Below, one piece after another: positions 53,616 to 63,860 of a stretch of DNA of 64,000 bases; the first letter of the stretch is position 1, and each line of letters starts with the position of its first letter. The translations under genes and the position numbers were made by a program. Location of the stretch: contig JAOASB010000022.1 in the NCBI GenBank assembly GCA_025210375.1, positions 96,125 through 160,124 of the forward strand. The letters run 5' to 3'. Under the pieces are notes generated by a model. The model ran no database searches. It had not been told where the DNA came from and worked only from the letters and a program-made list of their open reading frames with translations. Source of the stretch: Maledivibacter sp. GTDB taxonomy: Bacteria > Bacillota > Clostridia > Peptostreptococcales > Caminicellaceae.

Positions 53616-55544
53616 CTATGGACGTCCTGGATGAGGATGAATTGAATCTGCAGGGAAGGTTATCATTTCTATTATATCCTTCTGCCCGCATTTATATATA
53701 TTAGTTGCTTTAACTTTAATTTTTAGTTGCATATCTCTAGGAGGATCGTATGGGGGTGGTGATTCTAGAAAACATTCCGTTGCTCCTGTGATTCTTCTTA
53801 ATAGGTTGTAACTACCACCATTTAATGCACCATATACATTATACCCTTCAGCACTAGGTATTGCACTCCAACTAATGTTAGCTGTATTTTCATGAATATT
53901 AATATGACCCATTAAAGTTTCTGGTTGTACTAAATTTTCATCTATTAAATGAATTTCTGCATCTTCTCCAATCAGTCCACTATTATGTACTGATACAACC
54001 TTAAACTTATATTTATTTTTAAGATTGGAACTTACACCATTTTTAGTATAGCTAAGGGAACCAGTTTCTTGTTCAAATTGATATGGGCCTCCATTATATG
54101 ATGAATATACCATGAATTTATCTACACTAGATGATGGGTTATCCCAAGTTAATTTACATTGCTCCCTTGCACTATTATGGATACAAACCATGTTTTCAGG
54201 AGCTGGAATATATTGAGCTGTGACTGGTATACCCCACCCATGACTTGGACTTTGTGCCCTAATTTCATAAATCCTATCTTCAGTAGGACTAGCTTTTGCT
54301 TTAAAAGCTCTACCATTTACGGTTTTTCTTTCACTAACTATTTGACCGTACTTCTTATAGCGATAATAAACTTGGTATTTATCTGGATTTTCTCCAATTG
54401 GGGGATCCCAAGTAATCACATGTTGTCCCTTGATATCATCATACTCTATTTTTACATTTGTAGGTGCTGGATAATAAGGCTTCTTGCTTTCTAAATAATA
54501 TACCATTTGATCATAGGATATTTTTTCATCTATTTGATTTACAGCAATTATTTTTCTTTTGAAATTCAAGATTTCACTTGGCTCAACATTTCTTATAATA
54601 TGTTTTCCTTTATCTTCTTCCATGGCATTTGCTAATTCATATTCATTCCCATTATATATCCTATATCTGCTTATATAGGGTAATCTATCCCATGTTATTA
54701 TGATATTTTTATTATAATAATCATATACACACTTCACATTTTTTATAGATAACATTTTAGTTATATTATAAACTGGAAGAATGGTTTTATTATTGCTACT
54801 ACCTATAGACATCTCTAAATCTACATGAAAGCCATCACCATGTTCAGGCATTTTAACAGTAAAATAAGCCTTCTTAGTACTATCCTTACTTATATGTAAA
54901 GATTTTGTATGGTCTATAATTCCACAAGTACAACCATATATAGGCTTTGCTTTTAAATATACAGTCCCAGATTCATTATTATTAGTGATTTCTATAGCCT
55001 TTGCAACTAATTGATTCCCAGGGGTTCCAGTTAAATTGCATTCACTTGGAGAAATGGTTAGTTGCTTATAGTTAGGAGGCGTATAATCATCATCACTGAC
55101 ATCTTTAGTATAGATTGGAATCTTTATTGTTGAACTACTTAAATTACTGCTGAATTGAAGTTCCGCTTTAAAGTCTCCAACTACCGATGAATCAATACCA
55201 ATTTGAGCGGTTGCGCTACACTTAGGAGGAACCGTTATAATTCCCCCCATCATTAATATATCACTGTCTGAAATATGATATGTGCTACAATTGATTTTAG
55301 TCTTACATGTTACCTCGGCTGTAGAATTACTATAGTTACTAATAGTAACAGTTTTATAGATATTAGCACCATTAAATTCATAACCATATACTCTAATTTC
55401 ATATGGGCAAATACTTATTGGATTGCCACTACTTTTAATATCCCTAGTATTTTTGCCCTCTATAATATCTTCATCGGCCCATCCAATACATCCACTTGAT
55501 AGTATTAATGCTATTATCAAGCAAAATGCAGTTAATTTTTTCAT
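53616..55544 (-). CDS. Large surface lipoprotein with fibronectin type III-like domains
   Basis: 642 residues from the ATG at 55544 (GGAGGAATTAAC before it; the longer frame is not used). Signal peptide with lipobox LSSGC. Two Ig-like/BslA-like beta domains (about 30-240) precede several Fn3-like units, seen by repeats of NVKCVYDYYNKNIIITWDRL, NVKIEYDDIKGQHVITWDPP, NMVCIHNSAREQCKLTWDNP and NISWSAIPSAEGYNVYGALN. Likely a cell-surface binding or spacer protein; no catalytic domain seen. Monocistronic. Confidence 0.75.
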   Translation of the reverse strand: MKKLTAFCLIIALILSSGCIGWADEDIIEGKNTRDIKSSGNPISICPYEIRVYGYEFNGANIYKTVTISNYSNSTAEVTCKTKINCSTYHISDSDILMMGGIITVPPKCSATAQIGIDSSVVGDFKAELQFSSNLSSSTIKIPIYTKDVSDDDYTPPNYKQLTISPSECNLTGTPGNQLVAKAIEITNNNESGTVYLKAKPIYGCTCGIIDHTKSLHISKDSTKKAYFTVKMPEHGDGFHVDLEMSIGSSNNKTILPVYNITKMLSIKNVKCVYDYYNKNIIITWDRLPYISRYRIYNGNEYELANAMEEDKGKHIIRNVEPSEILNFKRKIIAVNQIDEKISYDQMVYYLESKKPYYPAPTNVKIEYDDIKGQHVITWDPPIGENPDKYQVYYRYKKYGQIVSERKTVNGRAFKAKASPTEDRIYEIRAQSPSHGWGIPVTAQYIPAPENMVCIHNSAREQCKLTWDNPSSSVDKFMVYSSYNGGPYQFEQETGSLSYTKNGVSSNLKNKYKFKVVSVHNSGLIGEDAEIHLIDENLVQPETLMGHINIHENTANISWSAIPSAEGYNVYGALNGGSYNLLRRITGATECFLESPPPYDPPRDMQLKIKVKATNIYKCGQKDIIEMITFPADSIHPHPGRP

Positions 55545-55750
55545 GTTAATTCCTCCTCTTTCGATTATTTTGACCTCAGCTATATTGTATAATGTAAAGC
55601 TTGTATAAAATGTCAAAATTTAGTTGTGAACCATTGGAATTTTTCGCTAAAATAATACATATAGTAAAATTCTTTATACCTAATTAGATGAATATACATC
55701 TAAAATTGATATAATTAATATAATATATATTATTAAAGGGGGATAAAACC

Positions 55751-56575
55751 ATGAAATTAAGTATTTTAGTTAATAATTATGTGACATCAAGTAAGCTTTT
55801 AGCTGAACACGGACTTTGTTTTTATATCGAGGCCCATGGAAGAAGGATTCTTTTTGATACGGGTCAAACCTCTGCCCTTATTCATAATGCAAGGGTATTG
55901 GAAGTGGATTTAGCTTCTATTGAAACCATCGTATTAAGTCATGGTCATTATGATCATACAGGAGGCCTAGAGTCTTTACTAAAATTAAATAATGAGTCAA
56001 AGATATTTATGCACCCATTAGCTTTTCAAGAAAAATACAGCTTGAAAAATGGCAATTTAAAATATGCGGGTATCCCATTTGATTTAAAGAAAGCTGTAGT
56101 CCATGATAATAGGATTAATTTAAACCATAAACCTTTGTATATATATGATAACATTCTATTATCCGGTGAAATACCTAGAAATAATGATTTTGAACCTATA
56201 CCTAGGGGATTAATGGTGAAGGAAGAGGGCCAGCTTAAGCAAGATAATATAATTGACGAACAAATACTTATCATACGGGAAAAAAGGGGTATTATTATTG
56301 TATTAGGTTGTAGTCATCCTGGAGTTGTAAATTGCACAGAATATGCAGTTAGTTTATTTCCAAATGAAAGGATATTGATGCTAATTGGGGGTATGCACCT
56401 AAATAGTGCCACAACTGATAGGATAAACAAAACAATCGATTATTTAAAATCTAAACATATAGAAAGGATTATTCCACTTCATTGTACAGGATTTGAGGCT
56501 ATGTGTGATATAAAGCGTGCCTTTAAGGATAGATGTATTATAGGGACTGTAGGAGATGTTTTTGACATAGATTAG
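55751..56575 (+). CDS. MBL-fold hydrolase (7,8-dihydropterin-6-methyl-4-(beta-D-ribofuranosyl)aminobenzene-type)
   Basis: 274 residues. Features: GLCFYIEAHGRRILFDTGQT, the metal site LSHGHYDHTGGL, LVLGCSHPGVVNC-like region VLGCSHPGVVNCTEYA and the late IGGMHLN with IPLHCTGFEA. This order is that of the COG1237 group, whose archaeal members act in tetrahydromethanopterin synthesis; bacterial function is open. ATG at 55751 follows AAAGGGGGATAAAACC. Confidence 0.85.
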   Translation: MKLSILVNNYVTSSKLLAEHGLCFYIEAHGRRILFDTGQTSALIHNARVLEVDLASIETIVLSHGHYDHTGGLESLLKLNNESKIFMHPLAFQEKYSLKNGNLKYAGIPFDLKKAVVHDNRINLNHKPLYIYDNILLSGEIPRNNDFEPIPRGLMVKEEGQLKQDNIIDEQILIIREKRGIIIVLGCSHPGVVNCTEYAVSLFPNERILMLIGGMHLNSATTDRINKTIDYLKSKHIERIIPLHCTGFEAMCDIKRAFKDRCIIGTVGDVFDID

Positions 56576-56595
56576 TTTTTAATTCTATTAATGAT

Positions 56596-56636
56596 AATTC
56601 AGGGGATTGTTTCAAGGTGCAATCCCCTGAATTTAT
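56596..56636. terminator. Bidirectional terminator
   Basis: AATTCAGGGGATTG pairs with CAATCCCCTGAATT, T-rich on both strands; it separates the MBL gene from the convergent ACT/paaK operon. Confidence 0.85.
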
Positions 56637-56704
56637 AACTAGAGTGTTTCAGAAGAGATTAGTGATCTGGCCACCACGAATGATATTTTACAGTAGCCTG
56701 TAAT

Positions 56705-57130
56705 TTACAGCTTATATATATCCTCTGTACTAATCTGCTGTATTCCAAGCTTTCCAATGATCTTGTTTGCTCTCTCTATCTCATCAACACGAATTATTAC
56801 AGGAGTTTTATCACCCATAGCAAAGGCATACATATACTCAACACTTATGCTATTATCTGAAAGCTTTTTAACCGCACTGGCTAAGGCCCCTACTTCGTGG
56901 GGTATTAATATACAAAGAACATCGGTTAAGCTAACGGAAAAACCTTTTGATTTTAAAGCCTCAATTGCTTTATCCGGTGAATTAACAATCAAGCGTAGTA
57001 TCCCATAATCCGATGTCTCCGCAATGCATAATGCAGCAATATTAATTTCCTGTGCAGCAAGAATTTCAGTTACCTCAGTTAATCTACCCGCTTTATTTTC
57101 TAAGAATATAGATAATTGCTTAATAATCAT
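56705..57130 (-). CDS. ACT-domain protein beside PaaK
   Basis: 141 residues from the ATG at 57130 (GAGGAGTAAGGGT before it). Two ACT-like halves: QLSIFLENKAGRLTEVTEILAAQEINIAALC and LCILIPHEVGALASAVKKLSDNSISVEYMY. Small double-ACT proteins lie next to paaK in many anaerobes and probably sense an amino or aryl acid. Starts 4 bases after the paaK stop, so co-translated. Confidence 0.9.
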   Translation of the reverse strand: MIIKQLSIFLENKAGRLTEVTEILAAQEINIAALCIAETSDYGILRLIVNSPDKAIEALKSKGFSVSLTDVLCILIPHEVGALASAVKKLSDNSISVEYMYAFAMGDKTPVIIRVDEIERANKIIGKLGIQQISTEDIYKL

Positions 57131-57134
57131 ACCC

Positions 57135-58439
57135 TTACTCCTCTCTATTTCTTCTATCAATGACTCTTTGAGCTTTTCCTTCACTTCTCTGGATTGTCTT
57201 AGGTTCAACAAGCTTTACCTTTACATTAATACCTAGGGTACTTTCTATAGCCTGTCTAATTTTTTTAGTTAATGATTCCAATTTTTTTATCTTATCAGAG
57301 AAATACTCTTCATTGATTTCTATCCATACCTCTAATACATCTAAATTATTTATTCTATCAACTATTAACATATAGTGGGGTTTTGTTTCTCCCATTTCCA
57401 GTAAAATACTTTCTATTTGTGATGGGAAGATATTAACTCCACGTATAATTAACATATCATCTGCACGTCCAGTAATCTTTTCCATTCTTACATTAGTTCT
57501 TCCACATGCACATTTATCTGGATGTAATATAGTTAAATCCTTTGTTCTATATCTAAGCAGTGGCAAAGCCTCCTTAGTTACAGTTGTAAACACCAATTCT
57601 CCCTTTGCTTCATATCCCAATGGCTTAAGTGTATCACTATCCACTACCTCTGGGATGAAGTGATCCTCTATAATATGTAACCCATTTTGATGCTCACACT
57701 CACAAGCCACACCGGGTCCTATGATTTCACTTAATCCATAGATATCAAAGGCTTTTATTTTTAATTTTTCTTCAATTTCTTTTCGCATACTATTTGTCCA
57801 CGGTTCTGCCCCAAAAATTCCAACACGAAGTGGCAATTCCTCAGGGGTAATGTTCATTTCCTCTAAAACCTCTGATATATACAAAGAGTATGAAGGGGTA
57901 CAAGCAAGTACTGTTGTTCCAAAATCCTTCAATAGTTTGATTTGCTTTTTTGTATTTCCTCCAGAGATAGGCACCACAGTAGCTCCAATTCTTTCACTAC
58001 CATAATGTATTCCAAAGCCCCCAGTAAATAGACCATATCCATAGGCCACTTGTATTACATCGTCCCTTGAAACTCCACAGGATGAAAGAGTTCTTGCAAC
58101 GACCTCGGCCCATGTGGCGATATCCTTCCTAGTATAACCTACAACCGTTGGATCTCCTGTTGTACCCGATGAGGCATGAACACGTACTACTTCACTTTTA
58201 GGAACGGCAAATAGTCCAAAGGGATAATTGTCTCTAAGATCTTGCTTCGTAGTAAATGGAAGCTTAGATAAATCTTCAATACCTCTAATATCAGAGGGTT
58301 CTATACCTAGATTTTGCATTTTTTTTCTATAAAAGGGTACATTGTAATAAACTCTTTCAACCATTTCCTTTAGTCTTTCACTTTGTACATGTGTCATCTC
58401 ATCTCTACTCATACATTCATAACGTTCATTCCAAATCAT
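57135..58439 (-). CDS. paaK: Phenylacetate-CoA ligase
   Basis: 434 residues from the ATG at 58439 (GGCAGGTGATAGTATT before it), matching PaaK length. Adenylate-forming motif [19 protein letters not shown], then [35 protein letters not shown], and the C-terminal [19 protein letters not shown]. It activates phenylacetate or another aryl acid to its CoA ester, in anaerobes usually at the end of aromatic amino-acid fermentation. Confidence 0.93.
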   Translation of the reverse strand: MIWNERYECMSRDEMTHVQSERLKEMVERVYYNVPFYRKKMQNLGIEPSDIRGIEDLSKLPFTTKQDLRDNYPFGLFAVPKSEVVRVHASSGTTGDPTVVGYTRKDIATWAEVVARTLSSCGVSRDDVIQVAYGYGLFTGGFGIHYGSERIGATVVPISGGNTKKQIKLLKDFGTTVLACTPSYSLYISEVLEEMNITPEELPLRVGIFGAEPWTNSMRKEIEEKLKIKAFDIYGLSEIIGPGVACECEHQNGLHIIEDHFIPEVVDSDTLKPLGYEAKGELVFTTVTKEALPLLRYRTKDLTILHPDKCACGRTNVRMEKITGRADDMLIIRGVNIFPSQIESILLEMGETKPHYMLIVDRINNLDVLEVWIEINEEYFSDKIKKLESLTKKIRQAIESTLGINVKVKLVEPKTIQRSEGKAQRVIDRRNREE

Positions 58440-58709
58440 AATACTATCACCTGCCATCATTATTATTATACACTTTGTTGTATCCCCAAATATAGGTAAA
58501 GCCTCAATAGATTTTATCCATCCTTTCACCCCTCTATCTCCAAATTCTTAAGAATGTAATTATTAAATATTACCATCTCACAAAAATATTGTCCAAATTT
58601 TCGAATTTTTTTAAAGTTCATAAAATTTTTTAATATATCTAAAATCAATTGCATATCTTCAATCAATTTAGGAACAAACTTTTTATGATTATCCTATAAA
58701 ATAAATAAA

Positions 58710-58730
58710 GCAAGGGTTTAATACCCTTGC
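58710..58730 (-). terminator. Terminator of the glycosyltransferase gene
   Basis: GCAAGGGT pairs with ACCCTTGC around TTAAT; the minus strand continues TTTATTTATTTTA. Confidence 0.75.
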
Positions 58731-58741
58731 AATTTATAAAT

Positions 58742-59869
58742 TTAATATGAAAAATTTATATCCAAATACTCATTTATTAATTTATCACTTATTTCTATAA
58801 TACTTTCCAATGAATAATATCTTGAAAGCTTTTGCATATTTAATTTCATCACTTCTAATATATATGGACGCTCAATTAAATAGTCTACTATCCCTTTTAA
58901 GCTATCCATGTTATCTATTACCCTAGCACATCCAGATTCAACTAAGAATACTGCATTTTCTTCTTCTTGACCCGGTACCATATAAGGGATTAGCATAGGC
59001 AGATTAGATACGATTGCTTCCGATACTGTCAATCCTCCTGGTTTGGATATAATTAGGTCTGATTCATTCATGAGTTTAGGAATTCTATTTGTAAATCCAT
59101 ATATAGTTATTTCTTTATTTCCTATCTTAGTCCCATAATTTGATTCAATATTTTTTCTTAATACTTCATTGGTTCCACATACAACTATTATCCTGATAGT
59201 GTTCTTACAATGAATAAGCTTCCTTAGTACTATTTCAATTTCTTTAGACCCATTGCTTCCTGCCATTAGCAATACAGTAAAATCTTTATTTTCCCTGTGT
59301 TTTCGGACATTATTTTCTCTTAAAAACTCTTGCTTTATTGGGATTCCATGGGTATATATTTTACCCTTGCTTACACCCCGCTTTATCATATCCAATTTAG
59401 TATATTCACTTGCTACTATGTAAGCGTCTACATATTTATTCACATGAAATTTATGGGCCTTAAAATCTGTAATCACAGAGATAAACGGGATAGATAGATT
59501 TTTTTCTTTTTTCAGCTTGCATATAATAGTGACACTAAAGGCATGGGTGCCAATAATTAAGTCAGGGTTTTCCTTAATAATTCTGTCATATATATTTTTT
59601 TCAAATATCCTCAAAGCATATTGGGACATTTTTGAATCAATTTCTTTATTATTGTAATATCTATATAGTCCTTTATATATATATGGCAGGTTACTTAATA
59701 TAATGGAATAACCACCTATAACTGCCCTTTCAAAGGCCTCCCCTATCACCTTCAGAAAATCCACTATTATAACTTCATTACCATTGGCTTTATATATGGC
59801 TTCAAGAGAACTTGCCACTTGATTATGACCGCCTCCCGTTGAAGCAGTCAGTATCATAACTTTTCTCAT
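58742..59869 (-). CDS. MurG/UgtP-like glycosyltransferase (diacylglycerol glucosyltransferase type)
   Basis: 375 residues, GT28 family. N-terminal MGDG synthase-like motif ILTASTGGGHNQVASSLEAI and the acceptor region; C-terminal UDP-sugar site VLLMAGSNGSKEIE, ISKPGGLTVSEAIVSNLPMLIP and PGQEEENAVFL. Members make glycolipids such as mono- or diglucosyl-diacylglycerol. ATG at 59869 follows AGGAATGAGATG. Divergent from plsY. Confidence 0.88.
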   Translation of the reverse strand: MRKVMILTASTGGGHNQVASSLEAIYKANGNEVIIVDFLKVIGEAFERAVIGGYSIILSNLPYIYKGLYRYYNNKEIDSKMSQYALRIFEKNIYDRIIKENPDLIIGTHAFSVTIICKLKKEKNLSIPFISVITDFKAHKFHVNKYVDAYIVASEYTKLDMIKRGVSKGKIYTHGIPIKQEFLRENNVRKHRENKDFTVLLMAGSNGSKEIEIVLRKLIHCKNTIRIIVVCGTNEVLRKNIESNYGTKIGNKEITIYGFTNRIPKLMNESDLIISKPGGLTVSEAIVSNLPMLIPYMVPGQEEENAVFLVESGCARVIDNMDSLKGIVDYLIERPYILEVMKLNMQKLSRYYSLESIIEISDKLINEYLDINFSY

Positions 59870-60117
59870 TCATCTCATTCCTCCATTATGCAAAGGTTAA
59901 AAATATGTCTTCGTATTCATTACTTATTTTTACAGTATCCTAACCATAAATCTTCTTTTTTGTAGTATTCCACTTTTTAAGTTTTCTATTTCCCTTTTAT
60001 AAATATGCTGTACCTATAAAATAAAAAACTTCATATGTTTTATATTTTATCTTCAATAAAGGGGTATGTCTTAATTATTCTTGACAATGAGTAGGTTTCA
60101 CCATAAAATGGGGATAA

Positions 60118-60221
60118 TATAGAGAGTTTAGGGTGAATTTTAATTTGTACATATAAAGATATCTAATGTTTTTTTGGATTTTAAATATGTATGGATTAAG
60201 ATTTTGACTGGAATCTCTATA
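60118..60221. repeat. MITE-like repeat family 2, full copy
   Basis: 104 bp. Left end TATAGAGAGTTTAGGGTGAA, reverse complement of right end TATAGAGATTCCAGTCAAAA; both continue as TTTTAATTTGTACATAT / TCTTAATCCATACATAT. It occupies part of the 388-base divergent gap between the glycosyltransferase and plsY; the rest holds no gene. Confidence 0.7.
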
Positions 60222-60257
60222 CTTATATTATAATGTCAGATAAAGAGGAGACTATAC

Positions 60258-60869
60258 ATGAATGAATTTATAATCACGGCATTAATTGGCTATTGTTTAG
60301 GTAACTTTCAAACCTCCTATATATTAGGAAAATTTCTGAAAAAGGTAGATATACGCCAGTTGGGGAATGGCAATGCAGGAGCATCTAATGCAACAAAAAC
60401 CTTAGGTTGGAAATATGGAATTGTAATTGCTCTTATGGATATTTTAAAGGCTGTTTTTGCTGTAGCTATAGTAAGGAGGTTGTATCCTCATTCAGATGTC
60501 CTTTTCTTCCTAGCTGGGCTTTTCACGATACTAGGCCATGTTTATCCTGTTTTGCTAGGCTTTAAAGGGGGGAAAGGAACAGCTTCATTGATCGGGATGG
60601 TATTGGGAATAGATTATAGAATAGGGATATTATTATTTCTACTTTTAGCTTCCATTACGATTATTACAGATTATATTGCAGTGGGAACCATAATAGTTGT
60701 TTCACTGTTTCCCATATTAGCATATGTATTTGGATATTCTACTCAATCGGTAGTTATTTGTATATTTATAGCATTATTATCTATTTATAAGCATTTATCA
60801 AATGTGAAAAATATAATTAATAAAAAAGAACCGGGTTTGAGAAAAACCATAAAAAGAAGAAAGAAATAA
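60258..60869 (+). CDS. plsY: Glycerol-3-phosphate acyltransferase PlsY
   Basis: 203 residues, five membrane spans. Signature motifs are YCLGNFQTSYILGK, GNGNAGASNATKTLGWKYG and GHVYPVLLGFKGGKGTAS. It moves an acyl group from acyl-phosphate to glycerol-3-phosphate in phospholipid synthesis. ATG at 60258 follows AAAGAGGAGAC. Followed 13 bases later by the MFS gene. Confidence 0.95.
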   Translation: MNEFIITALIGYCLGNFQTSYILGKFLKKVDIRQLGNGNAGASNATKTLGWKYGIVIALMDILKAVFAVAIVRRLYPHSDVLFFLAGLFTILGHVYPVLLGFKGGKGTASLIGMVLGIDYRIGILLFLLLASITIITDYIAVGTIIVVSLFPILAYVFGYSTQSVVICIFIALLSIYKHLSNVKNIINKKEPGLRKTIKRRKK

Positions 60870-60882
60870 TGGAGGCTGTAAT

Positions 60883-62112
60883 ATGACTAAAAAAGAAAAA
60901 AGTTGGATTTTATATGATTGGGCGAACTCGGCATTTGTTGTGACAATCGTTACTGCTATTTTACCTGTATATTTTAAAGATGTAGTAGCTAAGGGATTAT
61001 CAACCTCATATTCAACGGCATATTGGGGTTATATTAATACTATTATTGCTTTAATTGTAGCCATATCATCACCTTTTTTGGGTTCCTTTGCTGATTATAA
61101 AAACAACAAAAAAAGATTCATGGTTATAATTGTTCTTATGGGAGCCTTTTCCTCCTGTCTTTTATCTATAGTTGGCGAAGGGGATACATTACTATGTCTA
61201 GTTATATATATGTTTGCTGGAATTTCCTATTTTACTGCAAATATATTTTATGACTCATTTTTGGTGGATGTTACTGAAGAAAGTAGGATGGATTGGGTGT
61301 CTACAAATGGATTTGCGTGGGGATATATAGGAAGTACAATCCCTTTCATTATAAGTATTGTCATCATACTATATCCATCATTAATTGGTATAGAATCTAA
61401 AATATTTGCTACAAGATTGTCCTTCATAATCACGGGGTTATGGTGGCTGATATTCTCTATACCATTATTTCTTAATGTTAAACAGATACATTATATTGAT
61501 AAACCTAAGAATGCCATAAAGCATAGCTTCATCAGATTAAGGGAAACCTTTGTTTCAGTTAAAAGCAACAAAAATGTTTTTATGTTTTTACTAGCTTATT
61601 TTTTCTATATAGACGGTGTAAGCACTATATTCAAAATGGCAGCCGTGTATGGTAGGGATATAGGAGTTAACAGTAATGATTTATTGATAATATTGTTGGT
61701 TACACAGTTTGTGGCATTTCCCTTTGCAATACTTTTTGGAAAGCTAGCAGGTATATGGTCTACAAAAAAAATGCTGCTCATTGGTATTTTTATATATACC
61801 TGTATCAGCATTTATGGTTTCTTTATAAAAACAGTATCGGGCTACTGGATATTAGCTCTATTAGTTGCCACATGTCAGGGAGGAATGCAAGCGCTGAGCA
61901 GATCAATGTACTGCAAAATGATTCCTAAGGAAAAATCCTCTAGCTATTTTGGTATCTATAATATTATCGGTAAATTTTCAGCAATTGTTGGCCCTTTGAT
62001 GATTGCCCTTATTTCTCAATTTACTAAAAGCTCTAGATACGGGATTATAAGTCTTGTTGTTTTATTCGCCCTAGGATTTGTATTATTGAGAAAAACACAG
62101 GTGGAGGCTTAG
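60883..62112 (+). CDS. MFS transporter, UMF1/Atg22-like
   Basis: 409 residues with about 12 spans. The opening KKEKSWILYDWANSAFVVTIVTAILPVYFK is diagnostic for the UMF1 (Atg22-like) group, as is YDSFLVDVTEESRMDWVSTNGFAWGYIGS. Substrates are unknown, amino-acid or lipid efflux has been suggested. Co-transcribed with plsY; ATG after TGGAGGCTG. Confidence 0.88.
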   Translation: MTKKEKSWILYDWANSAFVVTIVTAILPVYFKDVVAKGLSTSYSTAYWGYINTIIALIVAISSPFLGSFADYKNNKKRFMVIIVLMGAFSSCLLSIVGEGDTLLCLVIYMFAGISYFTANIFYDSFLVDVTEESRMDWVSTNGFAWGYIGSTIPFIISIVIILYPSLIGIESKIFATRLSFIITGLWWLIFSIPLFLNVKQIHYIDKPKNAIKHSFIRLRETFVSVKSNKNVFMFLLAYFFYIDGVSTIFKMAAVYGRDIGVNSNDLLIILLVTQFVAFPFAILFGKLAGIWSTKKMLLIGIFIYTCISIYGFFIKTVSGYWILALLVATCQGGMQALSRSMYCKMIPKEKSSSYFGIYNIIGKFSAIVGPLMIALISQFTKSSRYGIISLVVLFALGFVLLRKTQVEA

Positions 62113-62196
62113 AAAAGTGTTTTTGAGTCTGACTAGAATAATTATCCCTTTGTTATCATATATTCTATTAAATGAATATATATATCGGAGGTTAAC

Positions 62197-63144
62197 ATGA
62201 TAATTTCACCTAATCTTCCTACTTTGCCCTATGTTAAAAGAAATGGCGTTAAGTATTTTGAGCTTATAGCAGAGCCAGTAAAAAGAGAAATCTTACCTGG
62301 TATCTATATGAATGTATGGGGATATAACGGTTCTACACCGGGGCCTACTATTCTAGTTTATCCAGAGGACAATGTATGTATTAGGGTATATAATAGACTG
62401 CCAACCCCCACTAGTGTCCATTGGCACGGTCTAGATATACCTAACAACATGGATGGAGTCCCAGCCATGGAACCATCACCCATAATAAATCCAGGCTGTT
62501 ACTTTGATTACAAATTTAGAATAACTAATCCTCCCGGTACTCATATGTACCATTCCCACTTCCATACGGTAGTTCAAGATATGATGGGACTTGAAGGGGG
62601 ATTCATCATTTTAGATCCCTGTGAAAAAGCTGATGATATTCAGAAGGATTTCTTTATTATGCTTAGCACCTATACACTTGAAAACATCAAACCCTTTACA
62701 TTACCAAAGGGCACCTATGATACCAATCCATTTTCTATGGATGCAAACTTCTTTATGATGAATGGCGTCTCTTTCCCCCATACAGCTCCTTTAATAATAA
62801 ATCAAGGTGATAAAGTGAGGATAAGATTCGGCAATATAGGTATAAAAAATCATCCTATTCATTTCCATGGTCACCAGTTTTCAGAAGCAGCTGCCGATGG
62901 AAATAGCATACCTATGAAAAATAGACTCATTAAAAATACCATATTGATTTCATCGGGCACAACAAGGGATATAGAGTTTGAGGCAAATAATCCAGGGGTT
63001 TGGCCACTTCATTGTCATTTCCCCCACCATGTAAGTAATAATAAAACACTTCCCTTCGGAGGTATGTCTACGGCAGTAGTATATGAAGATTATGATATAG
63101 AAAAGCATATTAAAAAAGCAACATGCCCTTATCAAAAACCTTAA
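62197..63144 (+). CDS. Two-domain multicopper oxidase
   Basis: 315 residues, the size of the small two-domain laccase group. Copper motifs are all present: HWHG, HMYHSHFHT, HPIHFHGHQF and WPLHCHFPHHV followed by a distant Met (GGM). It oxidises phenols or metal ions with oxygen. No signal peptide is seen, so cytoplasmic, or exported by another path. The insertion between HCH...HH and GGM is unusual. ATG at 62197 follows TCGGAGGTTAAC. Odd for an anaerobe; may be spore-related, as CotA is (inference). Confidence 0.88.
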   Translation: MIISPNLPTLPYVKRNGVKYFELIAEPVKREILPGIYMNVWGYNGSTPGPTILVYPEDNVCIRVYNRLPTPTSVHWHGLDIPNNMDGVPAMEPSPIINPGCYFDYKFRITNPPGTHMYHSHFHTVVQDMMGLEGGFIILDPCEKADDIQKDFFIMLSTYTLENIKPFTLPKGTYDTNPFSMDANFFMMNGVSFPHTAPLIINQGDKVRIRFGNIGIKNHPIHFHGHQFSEAAADGNSIPMKNRLIKNTILISSGTTRDIEFEANNPGVWPLHCHFPHHVSNNKTLPFGGMSTAVVYEDYDIEKHIKKATCPYQKP

Positions 63145-63160
63145 ATTATAAATAGGCAAC

Positions 63161-63190
63161 TAAATTAAAGGTTTGACTGGAATCTTTATA
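63161..63190. repeat. Family-2 repeat end
   Basis: AAATTAAAGGTTTGACTGGA followed by ATCTTTATA equals the right end of the family-2 repeats. The partner end is not clear. Confidence 0.5.
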
Positions 63191-63317
63191 CCCACTTATC
63201 CAGAATTCATTTGTATAAATTTACATAATATAATTACAGTTAATTTAAATACGGTATTAATTCCATAATCATATTATATTTCGGTGTTATTTCCCTTTGA
63301 AAAGCATATATAATATA

Positions 63318-63349
63318 AAAAGCTAGAGGAGATTCCCCTAGCTTTTTTC
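63318..63349. terminator. Bidirectional terminator
   Basis: AAAAGCTAG-A-GG pairs with CC-C-CTAGCTTTT around AGATT, with T residues on both strands. Between convergent multicopper oxidase and DUF1292 genes. Confidence 0.8.
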
Positions 63350-63357
63350 AGTATACT

Positions 63358-63735
63358 TTATTCACAGAAGCTTAAAAATGCCTCTGATACCATAGCATAC
63401 TCTTTATCCTCTTCAATTTGTGATAACATAGGGCCTTCCTCAGTTTCTTTATATCCATATAAGTATACATCCTCTTGGCCCTGTGGAAGTAAAGCAATGT
63501 ACTCTTTTTCCCCTACTTCAAATACAGCTAATACTTGACAAGCTAACTCTTCCCCATCCCCTAGTGTTAAATATATCATTTCTACATCTTCATGGGAATG
63601 TCCTGAGCAACTACCTCCACATTCGCATTCATGTTCCTCATCATGTTGATGGTTACCCTGACATCCACAACCATGTTTTTCATCATGTTGATGATCATGT
63701 CCACAATTACAATTATGATTTTTTTCTTTATTCAT
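63358..63735 (-). CDS. DUF1292 protein with His/Cys-rich metal-binding head
   Basis: 125 residues. The C-terminal 75 residues are the DUF1292 (YrzB) domain: IYLTLGDGEELACQVLAVFEVGEKEYIALLP. The first 45 hold repeats of His and Cys (NCNCGHDHQHDEKHGCGCQG, then NHQHDEEHECECGGSCSGHS), about 11 His and 8 Cys, likely binding Ni, Zn or Cu. ATG at 63735 follows GGAGGGTTATA. Neighbour of a multicopper oxidase. Start and length are clear, role unknown. Confidence 0.88.
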   Translation of the reverse strand: MNKEKNHNCNCGHDHQHDEKHGCGCQGNHQHDEEHECECGGSCSGHSHEDVEMIYLTLGDGEELACQVLAVFEVGEKEYIALLPQGQEDVYLYGYKETEEGPMLSQIEEDKEYAMVSEAFLSFCE

Positions 63736-63860
63736 TATAACCCTCCTGCAAATATAATTTACTCAATAACTCCATAATTATTTTTATTACATATCCATGA
63801 TTAATATATTTTATCATAATTCATAATTATTGTATATCCTTCTAAGATATAATAACAGGT

